Below, piece by piece: positions 25,802 to 36,831 of a stretch of DNA of 64,000 bases. A program made the position numbers and the translations under genes. The notes below the pieces were generated by a model, which worked only from the letters and a program-made list of their open reading frames with translations, searched no databases and was not told the origin of the DNA. Every line of letters begins with the position of its first letter. Position 1 is the stretch's first letter. The stretch is from Pyxidicoccus sp. MSG2 (GTDB lineage Bacteria > Myxococcota > Myxococcia > Myxococcales > Myxococcaceae): NCBI RefSeq assembly GCF_026626705.1, contig NZ_JAPNKC010000001.1, forward strand, positions 10,000,001 through 10,064,000, read 5' to 3'.

Positions 25802-27022
25802 TCAGCTCACGACTTCGCCCACCAGCAACTCCTCACGCGCGTGAAGCGTGTGCTCGGGAACAGAGGCGGGGGCACGCGCCGGCACCAGCCGGGTGCCCGG
25901 CGCCACGCGCAGCTTCGTGCCGCGCCAGTCCACCGTGCGAAAGAAGACGCCGTGCCACCAGGCCGCGAAGAGCAGCGCGTCCTTCACGAGCACCCCCGGC
26001 ACCGCGTCCCAGGGAAGCGCTTCGGCGCGCAGCGCGCGGCACGTGGCCAGGTCCACCGCCACCTTGCCCAGTACCACCGCCATGGCCACCATGCCCGTCG
26101 TGGGGGAGGGTGCGAGCAGCGCGCCCAGCACGGCCAGCGGCGCCGGGTTCAGGAGCGACTGGGCCAGGTACGTGGCCGGAGACACCGCCGTGCGGTGGAT
26201 GACGCTCCAGCGCAGGTAGCGCTGGAAGAAGGCCTTCACGCTCTTGCGCAGCGACACGTTGAACACCGGCGTGCGCGCCACCACCACGCGCTTGCCAAGC
26301 TTGCGCGTCACCCACTGGCCGATGACGAAGTCCTCCGCCAGCACGTCCTTCACGGAGAAGAAGCCGCCCAGCGCGTCCACGTCCGCGCGGCGCAGCGCCA
26401 TGGACTTGCCCACGACGATGTCCTGGTCCGCGCAGCGCTTGGCGGCAATCATCCCCGCCGCCGCGCTGGAAGCCAGGTAGAGGTTGTCCAGCAGCGAGCC
26501 GAAGCTCTTCTCTCCCAGCCCCGCCACCGGGTGCGTCACGCAGCCCACCCGCGGGTCCGCGAAGGCCGCGGCCAGTTCCTCCAGGTAACCCGGCGCCACG
26601 CGCGTGTTGCTGTCGCTGATGACCAGCACGTCGTGGCGCGCCCGGTCCGCCAGGGTGATGAGCTGGTTCACCTTCGGGTTCAGCCCCGGCTCGCCCTCCT
26701 GCAACTCCAGGCGCATGCGGTCCGGCCACCGCGCCACCGCCGCCCGCGCCACCGCGAAGGCCGCGTCCCGGGTGTCCTTCACGCCCAGCACCACCTCGTA
26801 GTCGCCCGCGTAGTCGAGCCGGGCGAACTGCTCCAGGTTCGCCTCCAGGTCATCGTCCACGCCGCATAGCGGCTTGAGGATGGAGAGGCCGGGCCGGGGC
26901 GCGCCCGCGGGGAGGACGCGGGGCGCGTCGCGCCGGTGCCGGAGCACGAAGAGGTACTGGATGAAGAGGGCGGTGAGGCCGAAGAGGGCGGCGAGCAGCA
27001 GGAGGCCGGAGGCGGGCAGCAT
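25802..27022 (-). CDS. GT21-like glycosyltransferase (ceramide glucosyltransferase/HpnI type)
   Basis: This is a 406-residue membrane-bound family 2-fold glycosyltransferase. It has an N-terminal membrane helix (about residues 5-27), then LSILKPLCGVDDDLEANLEQF typical of ceramide glucosyltransferases. The D-x-D equivalent is VISDSNTRV, the catalytic base region is LAEDFVIGQW, and FFQRYLRWS gives the (Q/R)xxRW motif. About three hydrophobic helices close the protein. Relatives glucosylate ceramide or modify hopanoids, using UDP-sugars at the inner face of the membrane. The lipid acceptor here is unknown. It lies just downstream of the pst-phoU operon, separated by a hairpin terminator. Confidence 0.82.
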   Translation of the reverse strand: MLPASGLLLLAALFGLTALFIQYLFVLRHRRDAPRVLPAGAPRPGLSILKPLCGVDDDLEANLEQFARLDYAGDYEVVLGVKDTRDAAFAVARAAVARWPDRMRLELQEGEPGLNPKVNQLITLADRARHDVLVISDSNTRVAPGYLEELAAAFADPRVGCVTHPVAGLGEKSFGSLLDNLYLASSAAAGMIAAKRCADQDIVVGKSMALRRADVDALGGFFSVKDVLAEDFVIGQWVTRKLGKRVVVARTPVFNVSLRKSVKAFFQRYLRWSVIHRTAVSPATYLAQSLLNPAPLAVLGALLAPSPTTGMVAMAVVLGKVAVDLATCRALRAEALPWDAVPGVLVKDALLFAAWWHGVFFRTVDWRGTKLRVAPGTRLVPARAPASVPEHTLHAREELLVGEVVS

Positions 27023-27118
27023 TCGCGGGCAGTCCCCAGAGTCGGCGCGCAGGCATTGCGCGACCTGGGTGGCACGCTAGAGGTGGCTCGCGTCAGGCCC
27101 GCGGAGCACTCGCGGCGC

Positions 27119-27145
27119 CCGGGGCAATTCGGTGTGACGCCCCGG
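27119..27145 (-). terminator. Hairpin after phoU
   Basis: Perfect 7-bp arms CCGGGGC and GCCCCGG enclose about 13 nt, 14 nt past the phoU stop. It plausibly ends the pst-phoU transcript before the glycosyltransferase gene. No T-run follows. Confidence 0.5.
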
Positions 27146-27158
27146 TGAAGCCGTCTGG

Positions 27159-27845
27159 CTAGTCGGTGAGGTTGCGGCTGCGCGGGTGGCGGATGTCCTT
27201 GCCGCGCACCATGTAGACCACCATCTCCGCCACGTTCATCGCGTGGTCGCCGATGCGCTCCAGGTGCTTGGCGATGAACATCAGCGCGGTGGCCCGGCGG
27301 ATGTTCTTCGAGTCCTCCATCATGTACGCGAGGAGCTCGTTGAAGATCTTCAGGAAGAGGGCGTCGAGCAGGTCATCACCCTGGAGCACCTCCTCCGCCT
27401 TCGTCACGTCACCGGAGACGAAGGCGTCCAGGGACCGCTTCACCTGCTGCTGGGCCAGCTCCGCCAGCCGGGGCGTGTCCACGTAGGGCGCGAGCGGGGG
27501 GACCTGATTCAGGTCCATGGAGCGCTCGGCGATGTTGACGGCCAGGTCACCGATGCGCTCGAGGTCCGTCACGATCTTCAGCGCGGTGGTGATGAGGCGC
27601 AAATCGCTCGCGGCCGGCTGGCGCAGGGCGAGGATGCGACGGCACAGCTCGTCGATCTCCACCTCCAGGCGGTTGACGTCCTTGTCCGCCGCGACGACCT
27701 TCTCCGCGAGCGCGCTGTCGCGCTCGGTGAGGGCCTTCATGCTCTGCGCGATGAGGTTCTCCACCTTGGCCCCCATCGCGAGGAGCTTCTCCCGCAGGTC
27801 CCTCAGGTCCTGCTCGAAGGCCTTGTCCGTATGGGTCGCCGCCAT
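27159..27845 (-). CDS. phoU: Phosphate transport regulator PhoU
   Basis: PhoU links the state of the Pst transporter to the PhoR kinase and limits phosphate uptake. The 228-residue protein starts MAATHTDKAFEQDLRDLREK. It has two three-helix PhoU domains with the family metal-cluster motifs: ITTALKIVTDLERIGDLAVNIAER in the first, and ALMFIAKHLERIGDHAMNVAEM in the second. The start at 27845 is chosen because the coding signal begins there. Upstream in-frame sequence belongs to the pstB region in another frame. It follows pstB by 29 nt. Confidence 0.95.
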   Translation of the reverse strand: MAATHTDKAFEQDLRDLREKLLAMGAKVENLIAQSMKALTERDSALAEKVVAADKDVNRLEVEIDELCRRILALRQPAASDLRLITTALKIVTDLERIGDLAVNIAERSMDLNQVPPLAPYVDTPRLAELAQQQVKRSLDAFVSGDVTKAEEVLQGDDLLDALFLKIFNELLAYMMEDSKNIRRATALMFIAKHLERIGDHAMNVAEMVVYMVRGKDIRHPRSRNLTD

Positions 27846-27874
27846 CTCCCGTGTCCCTTCTTCCGCTCGTCCAC

Positions 27875-28651
27875 TCACCCGAACTTGCCGGTGACGTAGT
27901 CCTCGGTGCGCTTCTCGCGAGGGTTGGTGAAGATCTGCTCCGTGCCCCCGCATTCCACCAGCTCGCCCATGTAGAAGAAAGCCGTCCGGTCCGACACCCG
28001 CGCGGCCTGCTGCATGTTGTGGGTGACGATGGCGATGGTGTACTGCGCCTTCAGCTCGTGGATGAGCTCTTCGATTTTCGCGGTGGCGATGGGGTCCAGC
28101 GCGCTGGCGGGCTCGTCCATCAGCAGCACCTCGGGCTCCACGGCCATGGCGCGGGCGATGCACAGGCGCTGCTGCTGGCCGCCGGACAGGCCGAGGGCGC
28201 TCTCGTTGAGGCGGTCCTTCACCTCGTCCCAGAGGGCCGCGCCGCGCAGGGACTTCTCCACCCGGGCCGCCAGCTCCGCCTTGTCCTTCATGCCCCCCAC
28301 GCGCAGGCCGTAGGCCACGTTCTCGAAGATGCTCTTGGGGAAGGGGTTGGACTTCTGGAACACCATGCCCACGCGGCGGCGCAGGTCCACCACGTCCACG
28401 CTGCGGTCGTGGATGTCCGTGTCGTCCAGGAGGATGGCGCCCGTGTGGTTGGTGCCCGGAATCAGGTCATTCATCCGGTTGAGCGAGCGCAGGAAGGTGG
28501 ACTTGCCGCAGCCGGAGGGGCCGATGAGCGCCGTCACCCGCCGCTCGAGGATGGCCAGGGAGACCTTGTTGATGGCCGTCTTGGTGCCGTAGCGGAGCGT
28601 CAACTCCCGCGACTCCATCTTCGCGCGCGGGGCATGGGGCTGGAGGGACAT
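27875..28651 (-). CDS. pstB: Phosphate ABC transporter ATP-binding protein PstB
   Basis: PstB hydrolyses ATP to power high-affinity phosphate uptake. The 258-residue protein begins MSLQPHAPRAKMESRELTLRYGTK. It has Walker A GPSGCGKST, the ABC signature LSGGQQQRLCIARAM, Walker B EVLLMDEPASALDP and the switch His in AIVTHNMQQAARVSD. The phosphate-family signature FQKSNPFPKSIFENVAYGLR is also present. It lies 17 nt downstream of pstA. The stretch of open frame upstream of 28651 is unrelated to pstB. Confidence 0.97.
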   Translation of the reverse strand: MSLQPHAPRAKMESRELTLRYGTKTAINKVSLAILERRVTALIGPSGCGKSTFLRSLNRMNDLIPGTNHTGAILLDDTDIHDRSVDVVDLRRRVGMVFQKSNPFPKSIFENVAYGLRVGGMKDKAELAARVEKSLRGAALWDEVKDRLNESALGLSGGQQQRLCIARAMAVEPEVLLMDEPASALDPIATAKIEELIHELKAQYTIAIVTHNMQQAARVSDRTAFFYMGELVECGGTEQIFTNPREKRTEDYVTGKFG

Positions 28652-28668
28652 GGAAGGCGTACCGTCTC

Positions 28669-29580
28669 TCAGTGGGCGCCGGCGGCCTTGCGGCGCGTGC
28701 GCGTCCGGATGATGACCGCGACGAGGTTGAGGGCGAAGGTGAGCAGCAGCAGCACCAGCACCGTCGCGTACAGCAGCGGGCGGGTGGCCTCCACGTCCGG
28801 TGACTGCGTGGCCAGCACGTACGTGTGGTAGCCCAGGTGCATGAACTGCGAGTTGAGGTGGCTGGGCAGATCCGGGAGGAAGTAGGCCGCGCCCGTGAAG
28901 AGGATGGGCGCCACCTCGCCCGCGCCGCGGGAGATGGCCAGCACCGCGCCGGTGAGGATGCCCGGCAGCGCGCCCGGCAGCACCACCCGCACCAGCGTCT
29001 GGGACTGGGTGGCCCCCAGCGCGAGGCTCGCGGTGCGGTGGTCCAGCGGCACCGCGCGCAGGGCCTCTTCGGTGGAGACGATGACCACCGGCAGCGTCAG
29101 CACCGCCAGGGTGAGCGACGCCCAGAGGATGCCCGGCTGCGCCCAGTGCATCTCCTCGTAGCCCAGCACGCGGTCCATGCCCTGGCCGACGAAGAGGATG
29201 AAGAAGCCCAGGCCGAAGAGGCCGAAGACGATGGAGGGCACGCCGGCCAGGTTCACGACGGCGACGCGCACCCAGGCCGCGAGGCGCGAGCCCGGCGGGG
29301 CGTACTCGTGGAGGTAGACGGCGGTGAGCACGCCCACCGGCATCACCGCCAGCGTCATCAGCAGGGTGAGCGCGGCGGTGCCGACGATGGCGGGGAAGAT
29401 GCCGCCGCCCATCATGCCGTCGCTCGGCGGCTGGGTGAGGAACGTCCAGGTGACGTGGCTGGCGCCGTTGGCGACCACGTCCAGGAGGATGAGGACCAGC
29501 ATGCCCACCATGAGGAAGGCGGCCAGGCCGGTGAGCGTCGTCAGGAACAGCCCCACCGCGCGGCGCATGCGGTACGTCAC
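28669..29580 (-). CDS. pstA: Phosphate ABC transporter permease PstA
   Basis: This is the second membrane permease of the Pst transporter, 303 residues, beginning at a GTG that overlaps the pstC stop by 4 nt. It contains six or so hydrophobic helices, starting VGLFLTTLTGLAAFLMVGMLVLILL. The permease loop contacting PstB lies around EEALRAVPLDHRTASLALGATQSQT, with the usual EAA-loop pattern. The segment FLTQPPSDGMMGGGIFPAIVGTAALT is characteristic of PstA. The coupled start implies stoichiometric translation with pstC. Confidence 0.95.
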   Translation of the reverse strand: MTYRMRRAVGLFLTTLTGLAAFLMVGMLVLILLDVVANGASHVTWTFLTQPPSDGMMGGGIFPAIVGTAALTLLMTLAVMPVGVLTAVYLHEYAPPGSRLAAWVRVAVVNLAGVPSIVFGLFGLGFFILFVGQGMDRVLGYEEMHWAQPGILWASLTLAVLTLPVVIVSTEEALRAVPLDHRTASLALGATQSQTLVRVVLPGALPGILTGAVLAISRGAGEVAPILFTGAAYFLPDLPSHLNSQFMHLGYHTYVLATQSPDVEATRPLLYATVLVLLLLTFALNLVAVIIRTRTRRKAAGAH

Positions 29581-30587
29581 GAGGCACTCCCCGTCAGGCG
29601 CTTGATGACCTTCTTCGTCCAGGTGGACGCGAGCATGTTGAGGACGAAGGTGAAGAGGAACAACTGCACGCCGATGAAGAAGAGGAGGGAGTAGTGGGGG
29701 CTGCCCACCACCACCTCGCCCATCTCCGCGGCGATGGTGGCCGACAGCGAGCGCACCGAGTCGCCCAGGCTGGCGGAGACGATGGCCGCGTTACCGGACG
29801 CCATGAGGATGATCATCGTCTCGCCGATGGCGCGCCCGAAGCCCAGCACGCACGCGGCGAGGATTCCGGGAGCCGCCGCGGGGAGCACCACCTTCCACGC
29901 CGTCTCCCACGGGGTGGCTCCCAGCGCCAGGGAAGCCTCTCGGTAGCTGCGCGGCACCGCGGTGAGCGAGTCCTCGGCCACGGTGAAGATGACGGGGACG
30001 ATGGCCAGCGCCAGGCCGATGCCGGCCACCAGCGCGTTGAGCCGGGTGTGCAGGCCGAACGCCTCCTGCAGCACGGTGGCCATCACCATCAGCGCGAAGA
30101 AGCCCAGCACCACGGAGGGAATTCCCGCCAGCAATTCGATGACGGGCTTGAGCAGCTCGCGCAGGCGGCGGGGGGCAAACTCGGCGGCGTAGAGCGCGCC
30201 GAAGACGCCCACGGGGACGGCCACCAGCATGGAGACGACGGTGGTCTTCAGCGTCCCGATGAACAGCGGAATCATGCTGACCTTGGGGATATTGGAGACC
30301 GGCTGCCAGACGAAGGCGGGCGGCTTCCCCTGCCGCACCACCTGCGGCAGGAACATCTTGGAGAGGCTGGCCTCGTGGCGGGCCTCGGGCTCCAGGAAGA
30401 GCGCGAGCGCCTCCTTGGCCACGAAGACGATGATGAGCACGAGGGCGGCGATGCCGGTGAAGGCCACCAGCGTGACGAAGCCCGCGATGACCTTCTCCCG
30501 GAGCTGTCGGCGCCGCGCGGCCGCGGACAGCCGCGGCACTGCCAAGGTTTCCGTGAGGCCCTGCTGCATGACCACCTGTCTATCCAT
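29577..30587 (-). CDS. pstC: Phosphate ABC transporter permease PstC
   Basis: This is the first membrane permease of the Pst transporter. I use the ATG at 30587 (MDRQVVMQQGLTETLAVPRL), giving 336 residues. A TTG at 30611 could add eight residues, and an internal ATG six codons later is also possible. The hydrophobic helices include EKVIAGFVTLVAFTGIAALVLIIVF. Family features include YAAEFAPRRLRELLKPVIELLAGIPSVVLGFFAL and the coupling loop EDSLTAVPRSYREASLALGATPWET. It lies between pstS and pstA. Confidence 0.93.
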   Translation of the reverse strand: MDRQVVMQQGLTETLAVPRLSAAARRRQLREKVIAGFVTLVAFTGIAALVLIIVFVAKEALALFLEPEARHEASLSKMFLPQVVRQGKPPAFVWQPVSNIPKVSMIPLFIGTLKTTVVSMLVAVPVGVFGALYAAEFAPRRLRELLKPVIELLAGIPSVVLGFFALMVMATVLQEAFGLHTRLNALVAGIGLALAIVPVIFTVAEDSLTAVPRSYREASLALGATPWETAWKVVLPAAAPGILAACVLGFGRAIGETMIILMASGNAAIVSASLGDSVRSLSATIAAEMGEVVVGSPHYSLLFFIGVQLFLFTFVLNMLASTWTKKVIKRLTGSAS

Positions 30588-30627
30588 GTGCGTCAGGGCC
30601 TCGCGTGACAATCGTGTGACGCCGGTA

Positions 30628-31449
30628 CTACTTCACGGGGAAGTAGCCGACCTTGGTGACGATGGCCTGCCCCTCGGCCGAGAGGGCGAAGTCGATGAAG
30701 GCCTTGACCTCGCCAGAGGGCTTGTTGCGCAGGTAGAAGTAGAGGTCGCGCGAGAGCGGGTACTTGCCGTTCTTGATGTTCTCCGCGGTGGGGGCGATCT
30801 CCTCGTTGCCCTTCTTGACCTTCAGCTCCTTGATGCCCTTGGCGTACGCGGCGCCGCCGTAGCCGATGCCGTTCTTCTCCTTGGCGACGGCGTTCACCAC
30901 CGCGGCGGTGCCGGGCAGCGTCTGGGCGGAGGAGGTGTAGTCCTCGCCGTTGAGGACGTTGTCCTTCACGAACACGTAGGTGCCGGAGGAGTTCTCACGG
31001 GAGTAGACGACGATGGGCGCGTCCGGGCCGCCCACTTCCTTCCAATTGGTGATGTCTCCCAGGTAGATGCCGCGCAGCTGCTCCATGGTGAGCGAGTTCA
31101 CCGGGTTGGAGCCGTTGACGTAGAAGGTGACGCCGTCCTTGGCCACCGCGATTTCCACACCGGTGGTGTTGTAGCGGGTGCGCAGCTTCTCGCCCTCGGC
31201 GTCCTTCATCTCGCGGCTGGACATGGCGATGTCCGTGGTGCCGTTCTGCAGGGCCGCCAGGCCGGTGCCGGAGCCGCCGCCCGTCACCTGCACCTTGGTG
31301 GCGGCGGTCTTCTTCATGAACTCCTCGGCCCAGCGCTGGCCGAGGATGACCATGGTGTCCGAGCCCTTCACGGTGACGTTGCCCGCCTGGGCGGCCAGGG
31401 GCACTGCCAGCAGGAACACCGCGACGAGTGACTTGAGGAAGGTCTTCAT
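30628..31449 (-). CDS. pstS: Periplasmic phosphate-binding protein PstS
   Basis: PstS captures phosphate in the periplasm and delivers it to PstCAB. The 273-residue precursor has a signal peptide (MKTFLKSLVAVFLLAVPLAAQA, predicted cleavage after AQA). The ligand-binding signatures follow: TVKGSDTMVILGQRWAEEF, VTGGGSGTGLAALQNGTTDIAMSSR, and YSRENSSGTYVFVKDNVL. The GSGTG and SR(E) positions are those that hydrogen-bond phosphate in the family. It is transcribed with the porin gene upstream (36-nt gap) and pstC downstream (40 nt). Confidence 0.95.
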   Translation of the reverse strand: MKTFLKSLVAVFLLAVPLAAQAGNVTVKGSDTMVILGQRWAEEFMKKTAATKVQVTGGGSGTGLAALQNGTTDIAMSSREMKDAEGEKLRTRYNTTGVEIAVAKDGVTFYVNGSNPVNSLTMEQLRGIYLGDITNWKEVGGPDAPIVVYSRENSSGTYVFVKDNVLNGEDYTSSAQTLPGTAAVVNAVAKEKNGIGYGGAAYAKGIKELKVKKGNEEIAPTAENIKNGKYPLSRDLYFYLRNKPSGEVKAFIDFALSAEGQAIVTKVGYFPVK

Positions 31450-31485
31450 TGTGGTCTCTCCGAGTTGCGGTTGGTGGGAGCAGGC

Positions 31486-32733
31486 CTAGTAGCGGGCCTG
31501 GAGCTGGAGGGTGAGCAGGTTGTCGTGCGGGTCCTCGGCGGTGCCGGGCGCGGCCGTCATCGGCAGCTCGTAGGCGACGGTGGCCTTGAGGTTCTCCGAG
31601 AAGTAGTGGAGCAGGGCGACGGCGAGCGTGCCCACCGAGTTGTTGGGGCCGGGCTTGTGCTCGGGGGTTTCGAGGTTGGGGCGGCCGTTCTCGGGGTCGA
31701 AGTAGTCGTAGCGGACGGCGACGGCGTCCGTCAGGCCCACGTTCTGCACCACCAGCCCGTACCAGCCGCTGGCCGGCACGCCGAGCTGATCCACCTTCGT
31801 GCTGCCCGAGCTCTTCGAGTACGTCGTGCCGTTGATGTACTCGCCCTTGATGGCGGTGCCGCCGAAGGGGAGCACGTCCAGGTACATCTGCGCGTCCAGC
31901 CCGATGCGGTTGCGGTCATACGCGACGCGGTAGGTGTCCGTGGGCTTGCGGCCCAGGGTGTGGCCATACCAGCCGGAGACGCCACCGGAGAGCCACTTCA
32001 TGTCGAAGCCGGCGCGGCCGATGACGTCCTTCTCCTTGTCGTTGTCCGTGCCGATGAAGCCCTGGTTGAAGATGCCGTTGCCGTCGAAGGCGCCGACGGC
32101 GACGTTCAGCAGGCCCTTGTAGAACCGGCTGGAGAACTTCGCGCCGCGGTCCCGCTCGTCGGGGAGGAAGGCGCGGATGACGCGGCTGCGCTCGGGAATC
32201 TCGCGGTCGCTGGACGACTGCACGGCCTCGTAGCCGAAGGGCCACTTCATCTGGCCCAGGGTGAGGGCCATCTGCTGCTTCGTCCCGGGGATGTAGAGCG
32301 TGGCCTCGGCGTCGCGGACCGTCACGCCGGTGTCGGGCACCGCGTCGATCTGCAGCATCATCTGCGCCCAGTCCGTGGTGTAGGTCGTCTTGAGGCGGCC
32401 ACGGCGCACGCCGAAGCGGCTGAAGCCGCCCGTGCCGGTGTCGTCCAGGGGCTCCTGGTACTGGTAGCGGGCCTGGACGTAGCCGGAGATCTTCAGCTTC
32501 TTGAGCGCGGACAGGTCGTTCTTCGTCTCGATGTTCTGCTCCTCCAGCGAGGAGACCTTGCCCTCGGTGGTGGTCATCCGCTCATCGACGGTGGGCTCCG
32601 CGGGGGCCTCGGCGGTCGCGGGCGTCTCGGTGGCGGGGGGCGTCGCGTCGGCCGTGCCGGGCTGGGGCTCCGCAGCCTGGGCCAGGGCCGCGCTGGAGGT
32701 CAGGGTGAGCAATGCAACGAGGAGATTGCGCAT
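31486..32733 (-). CDS. OprO/OprP-family phosphate-type porin
   Basis: This is a predicted outer-membrane porin of 415 residues. A signal peptide (MRNLLVALLTLTSSAALAQA) is followed by a Pro/Thr/Ala-rich segment and a short coiled-coil (TTEGKVSSLEEQNIETKNDLSALKKL). Such coiled-coils often anchor porin trimers. The barrel starts KISGYVQARYQYQ, contains TDWAQMMLQIDAVPDTGVTVRDAEATLYIPG and GQMKWPFGYEA, and ends on the aromatic-terminal strand LLTLQLQARY. This matches the phosphate-selective porin O/P family. Its position directly ahead of pstS supports phosphate as the cargo, but selectivity is not proven by sequence alone. Confidence 0.85.
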   Translation of the reverse strand: MRNLLVALLTLTSSAALAQAAEPQPGTADATPPATETPATAEAPAEPTVDERMTTTEGKVSSLEEQNIETKNDLSALKKLKISGYVQARYQYQEPLDDTGTGGFSRFGVRRGRLKTTYTTDWAQMMLQIDAVPDTGVTVRDAEATLYIPGTKQQMALTLGQMKWPFGYEAVQSSSDREIPERSRVIRAFLPDERDRGAKFSSRFYKGLLNVAVGAFDGNGIFNQGFIGTDNDKEKDVIGRAGFDMKWLSGGVSGWYGHTLGRKPTDTYRVAYDRNRIGLDAQMYLDVLPFGGTAIKGEYINGTTYSKSSGSTKVDQLGVPASGWYGLVVQNVGLTDAVAVRYDYFDPENGRPNLETPEHKPGPNNSVGTLAVALLHYFSENLKATVAYELPMTAAPGTAEDPHDNLLTLQLQARY

Positions 32734-32805
32734 GGGTTGTGGGGGCTCCGGTGTGTTACGGCGCGTGGCGATCTATGGGTCCCGTGTGGCCTTTTCGCGT
32801 CCCGC

Positions 32806-32849
32806 CTGTCACAAATGGGTGAACGTGCATCACGAACGTGTGACGGGCG

Positions 32850-32853
<4 letters not shown>
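32806..32853. promoter_or_regulatory. Candidate phosphate-regulator binding region upstream of the porin-pst genes
   Basis: The 116-bp gap between the regulator gene and the porin gene holds several TGTCAC/GTGAC-like half sites at roughly 11-bp steps. CTGTCAC-AAAT lies at 32806-32816, GGTGAAC follows, then the perfect palindrome GTGACG-GG-CGTCAC at 32840-32853. Pho boxes in other bacteria use CTGTCAT-like units 11 bp apart. The second half site here is poor, so this is only a candidate operator. Confidence 0.3.
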
Positions 32854-33539
<686 letters not shown>

Positions 33540-33664
33540 GACGCACGCAATGTGCGCGTACCGGTTTTCCGCCGCGTGACGCGTCTGCAACAACTGCGTG
33601 AGGTTCCGGGGAAGACAGTTGGGATGGAGTTCGCGGCTCCGGTGTAGATCTCCGTCTCACACCC

Positions 33665-35304
33665 ATGGACCCTCAGCTCCCACCCCCGCCACCGGTTCCC
33701 TCGCTCACCCCCACGCCCGGGGAGCTGGCGCATGAGCAGCGGCGGGGCGGCCGCTCCGCGCTGCTCGGCCTGGGCCTGGTGGGACTCCTCGCGCTGACGA
33801 GCCCCGTCATCGGCTACGTCGAGGACGTGCGCCGCGCGCGCGAGGAGCTGCTCACCCGTCTGTCGAGCATGGCCCGGGTGCAGGCGGATGCGCTGAGCGT
33901 CCACCTGGGCGTGCTGGAGGCGGAGCTGGCCCGCGTTTCGGGGCACCCCGCGCTCTTCCCGGAGGACGGCACCTCGCCGGCGGAGGAGGCGCTGCTCGAC
34001 AGCGCCTTCTACCACTCGTCCCTCTTCTCGGAGGGCGTGGCGCTGCTCGGGCCCGACGGCAAGCGGCTGTGGAGCGACCCTCCCGGCATGTCGCTGGGGG
34101 ACTCGCCGGTGACGCAGCGCCCCTGGTTCCGGCGGATGGTGGAGCGGCACGCGCCGGAGATTGACCTGCTCGAGCGCGAGGGCGGGCCGCTCGTCGTGGC
34201 CGTTCCCATGATGGGCAGCGGCAGGCTGCGCGGGGTGCTCATGGGCGAGGTGCGGGCCGGGGCGCTGCCCACACGGACCACCGCGGGGACGACGCAGTTG
34301 CTGATGGACGAGCGCGGGCGGTTCCTGCTGCCATCCCCCCGGGGCGCGAGCCCGCCGGAGGCGTCGGAGCGGCTGCGGGCGCTCGCGGAGGTACCCGGGC
34401 CGCTGAACCTCTCCGGCAACCCGCTGGTGGGCGCGGCGGCCTGGGTGGGGCGGAGCGGGCTGTTGCTGGTGGTGCTGGAGGAGGAGACCGCCACGGCGGA
34501 CCTGCGCGCGCGGCTGCTCCGGCAGTTGGCCTTCCACGTCGCGCTGCTCGTCAGCACGCTGGTGGTGCTCATCCTCCTCTTCCGTCGCTCCTACCGCTCC
34601 CTGCTCGCGGCCGAGGACCGGCTGCGGCGGCAGGAGACGATGGCGGCCCTGGGCACGGCCGCGGCGCTCATCGCGCACGAGGTGAAGAACGCCCTCAATG
34701 GCATCCAGGCCGCGCTCTCCGTGCTGCGGCACACCGCCGCGGGCAGCGAGCTGCCCGTCCGGGCACTGCGCTCGCAGGTCGAGCGCCTGGGCCACCTGGC
34801 GCGCTCACTGCTGTCCTTCGGCTCGCCCCGGGCCGCGCTGCGCCGCAGCTGCGAGCTGAGGCTGCTGGCGCAGGACGCCCTGCAGGCGGTGAGCATGCTG
34901 CCCGAGTCCGAGGTGGTGGAGCTTCGGACGTCGCTGGAGGAGGGGCTGATGGTGCAGGGGGATGCGGCGCTGCTGGTGAGCGCCATCGACAACCTGGTGC
35001 GCAACGCGGTGGAGGCGGGCGCGGTGGCCCGGGACACGGGGCTGCGGACCGAGCCGTGGGTGTCGGTGAGCCTGACGCGGGAAGGCGAGGAGGGGGTGCT
35101 GGTGGTGGAGGACAACGCGGGAGGCGTGGACCCCGGGCTCGAGCCGCGCCTGTGGGAGCCCTTCGCGACGGGCCGGGCGAAGGGAATCGGCCTGGGGTTG
35201 CCCATGGCACGCTCCTCCGTCGAAGCTCATGGGGGAAGCCTGACCTATCTCCGCCGTCCGCAGGGCAGCCGCTTCACGCTTCGGCTGCCCCTGGAGCGCA
35301 CGCC

Positions 35305-35308
<4 letters not shown>
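33665..35308 (+). CDS. Membrane sensor histidine kinase (NtrB/DctB-like, Cache-type sensor)
   Basis: This 547-residue kinase is predicted to sense an extracytoplasmic ligand. It has a Pro-rich N-terminus, transmembrane helix one at about 32-52, a periplasmic dCache-like region at about 55-285 and transmembrane helix two at about 289-306. The H-box ALIAHEVKNALNGIQ contains phospho-acceptor His338. The ATPase has DNLVRNAVEAG (N box), VEDNAGGVDP (G1) and GIGLGLPMARSSVEAHGG (G2). Its stop overlaps the start of the NtrC-type regulator by 4 nt, so the pair is surely one system. The gene is divergent from the Pho-type regulator, sharing a 125-bp intergenic region. Confidence 0.9.
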
Positions 35309-36648
<1,340 letters not shown>

Positions 36649-36661
36649 CGCCGACCGGGCA

Positions 36662-36707
36662 TTCAAGATTCTTTCAGCGCCCGGACCGCCACTTCAAAAA
36701 GCTTTCA
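36662..36707 (+). promoter_or_regulatory. Candidate enhancer: two direct repeats upstream of the sigma-54 promoter
   Basis: TTCAAGATTCTTTCA (36662-36676) and TTCAAAAAGCTTTCA (36693-36707) match at 12 of 15 positions and are 31 bp apart, close to three helical turns. They lie about 80-126 bp before the predicted start site, the usual place for NtrC-type activator sites. They are unusually AT-rich for this genome. Binding by the adjacent regulator is inferred. Confidence 0.55.
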
Positions 36708-36761
36708 TCCCCCTCCGCCCCCTGCCGACAGCGCCCCCTCTGACGCGAGGGGCCAACGCGT

Positions 36762-36776
36762 CGGCACGCATGTTGC
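36762..36776 (+). promoter_or_regulatory. Sigma-54 (RpoN) promoter of the SulP/carbonic anhydrase operon
   Basis: The sequence CGGCACGCATGTTGC matches the -24/-12 consensus TGGCAC-N5-TTGC with one mismatch. It has exactly 10 bp between the invariant GG and GC. Transcription should begin near 36788, giving a leader of about 44 nt before the ATG at 36832. It follows directly after a gene for a sigma-54 activator. Confidence 0.75.
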
Positions 36777-36831
36777 GAAGGCCCACGAGCACTGTGTGCG
36801 CCAGGTCATGGCGCCTTCTCGTGGAGGTGTG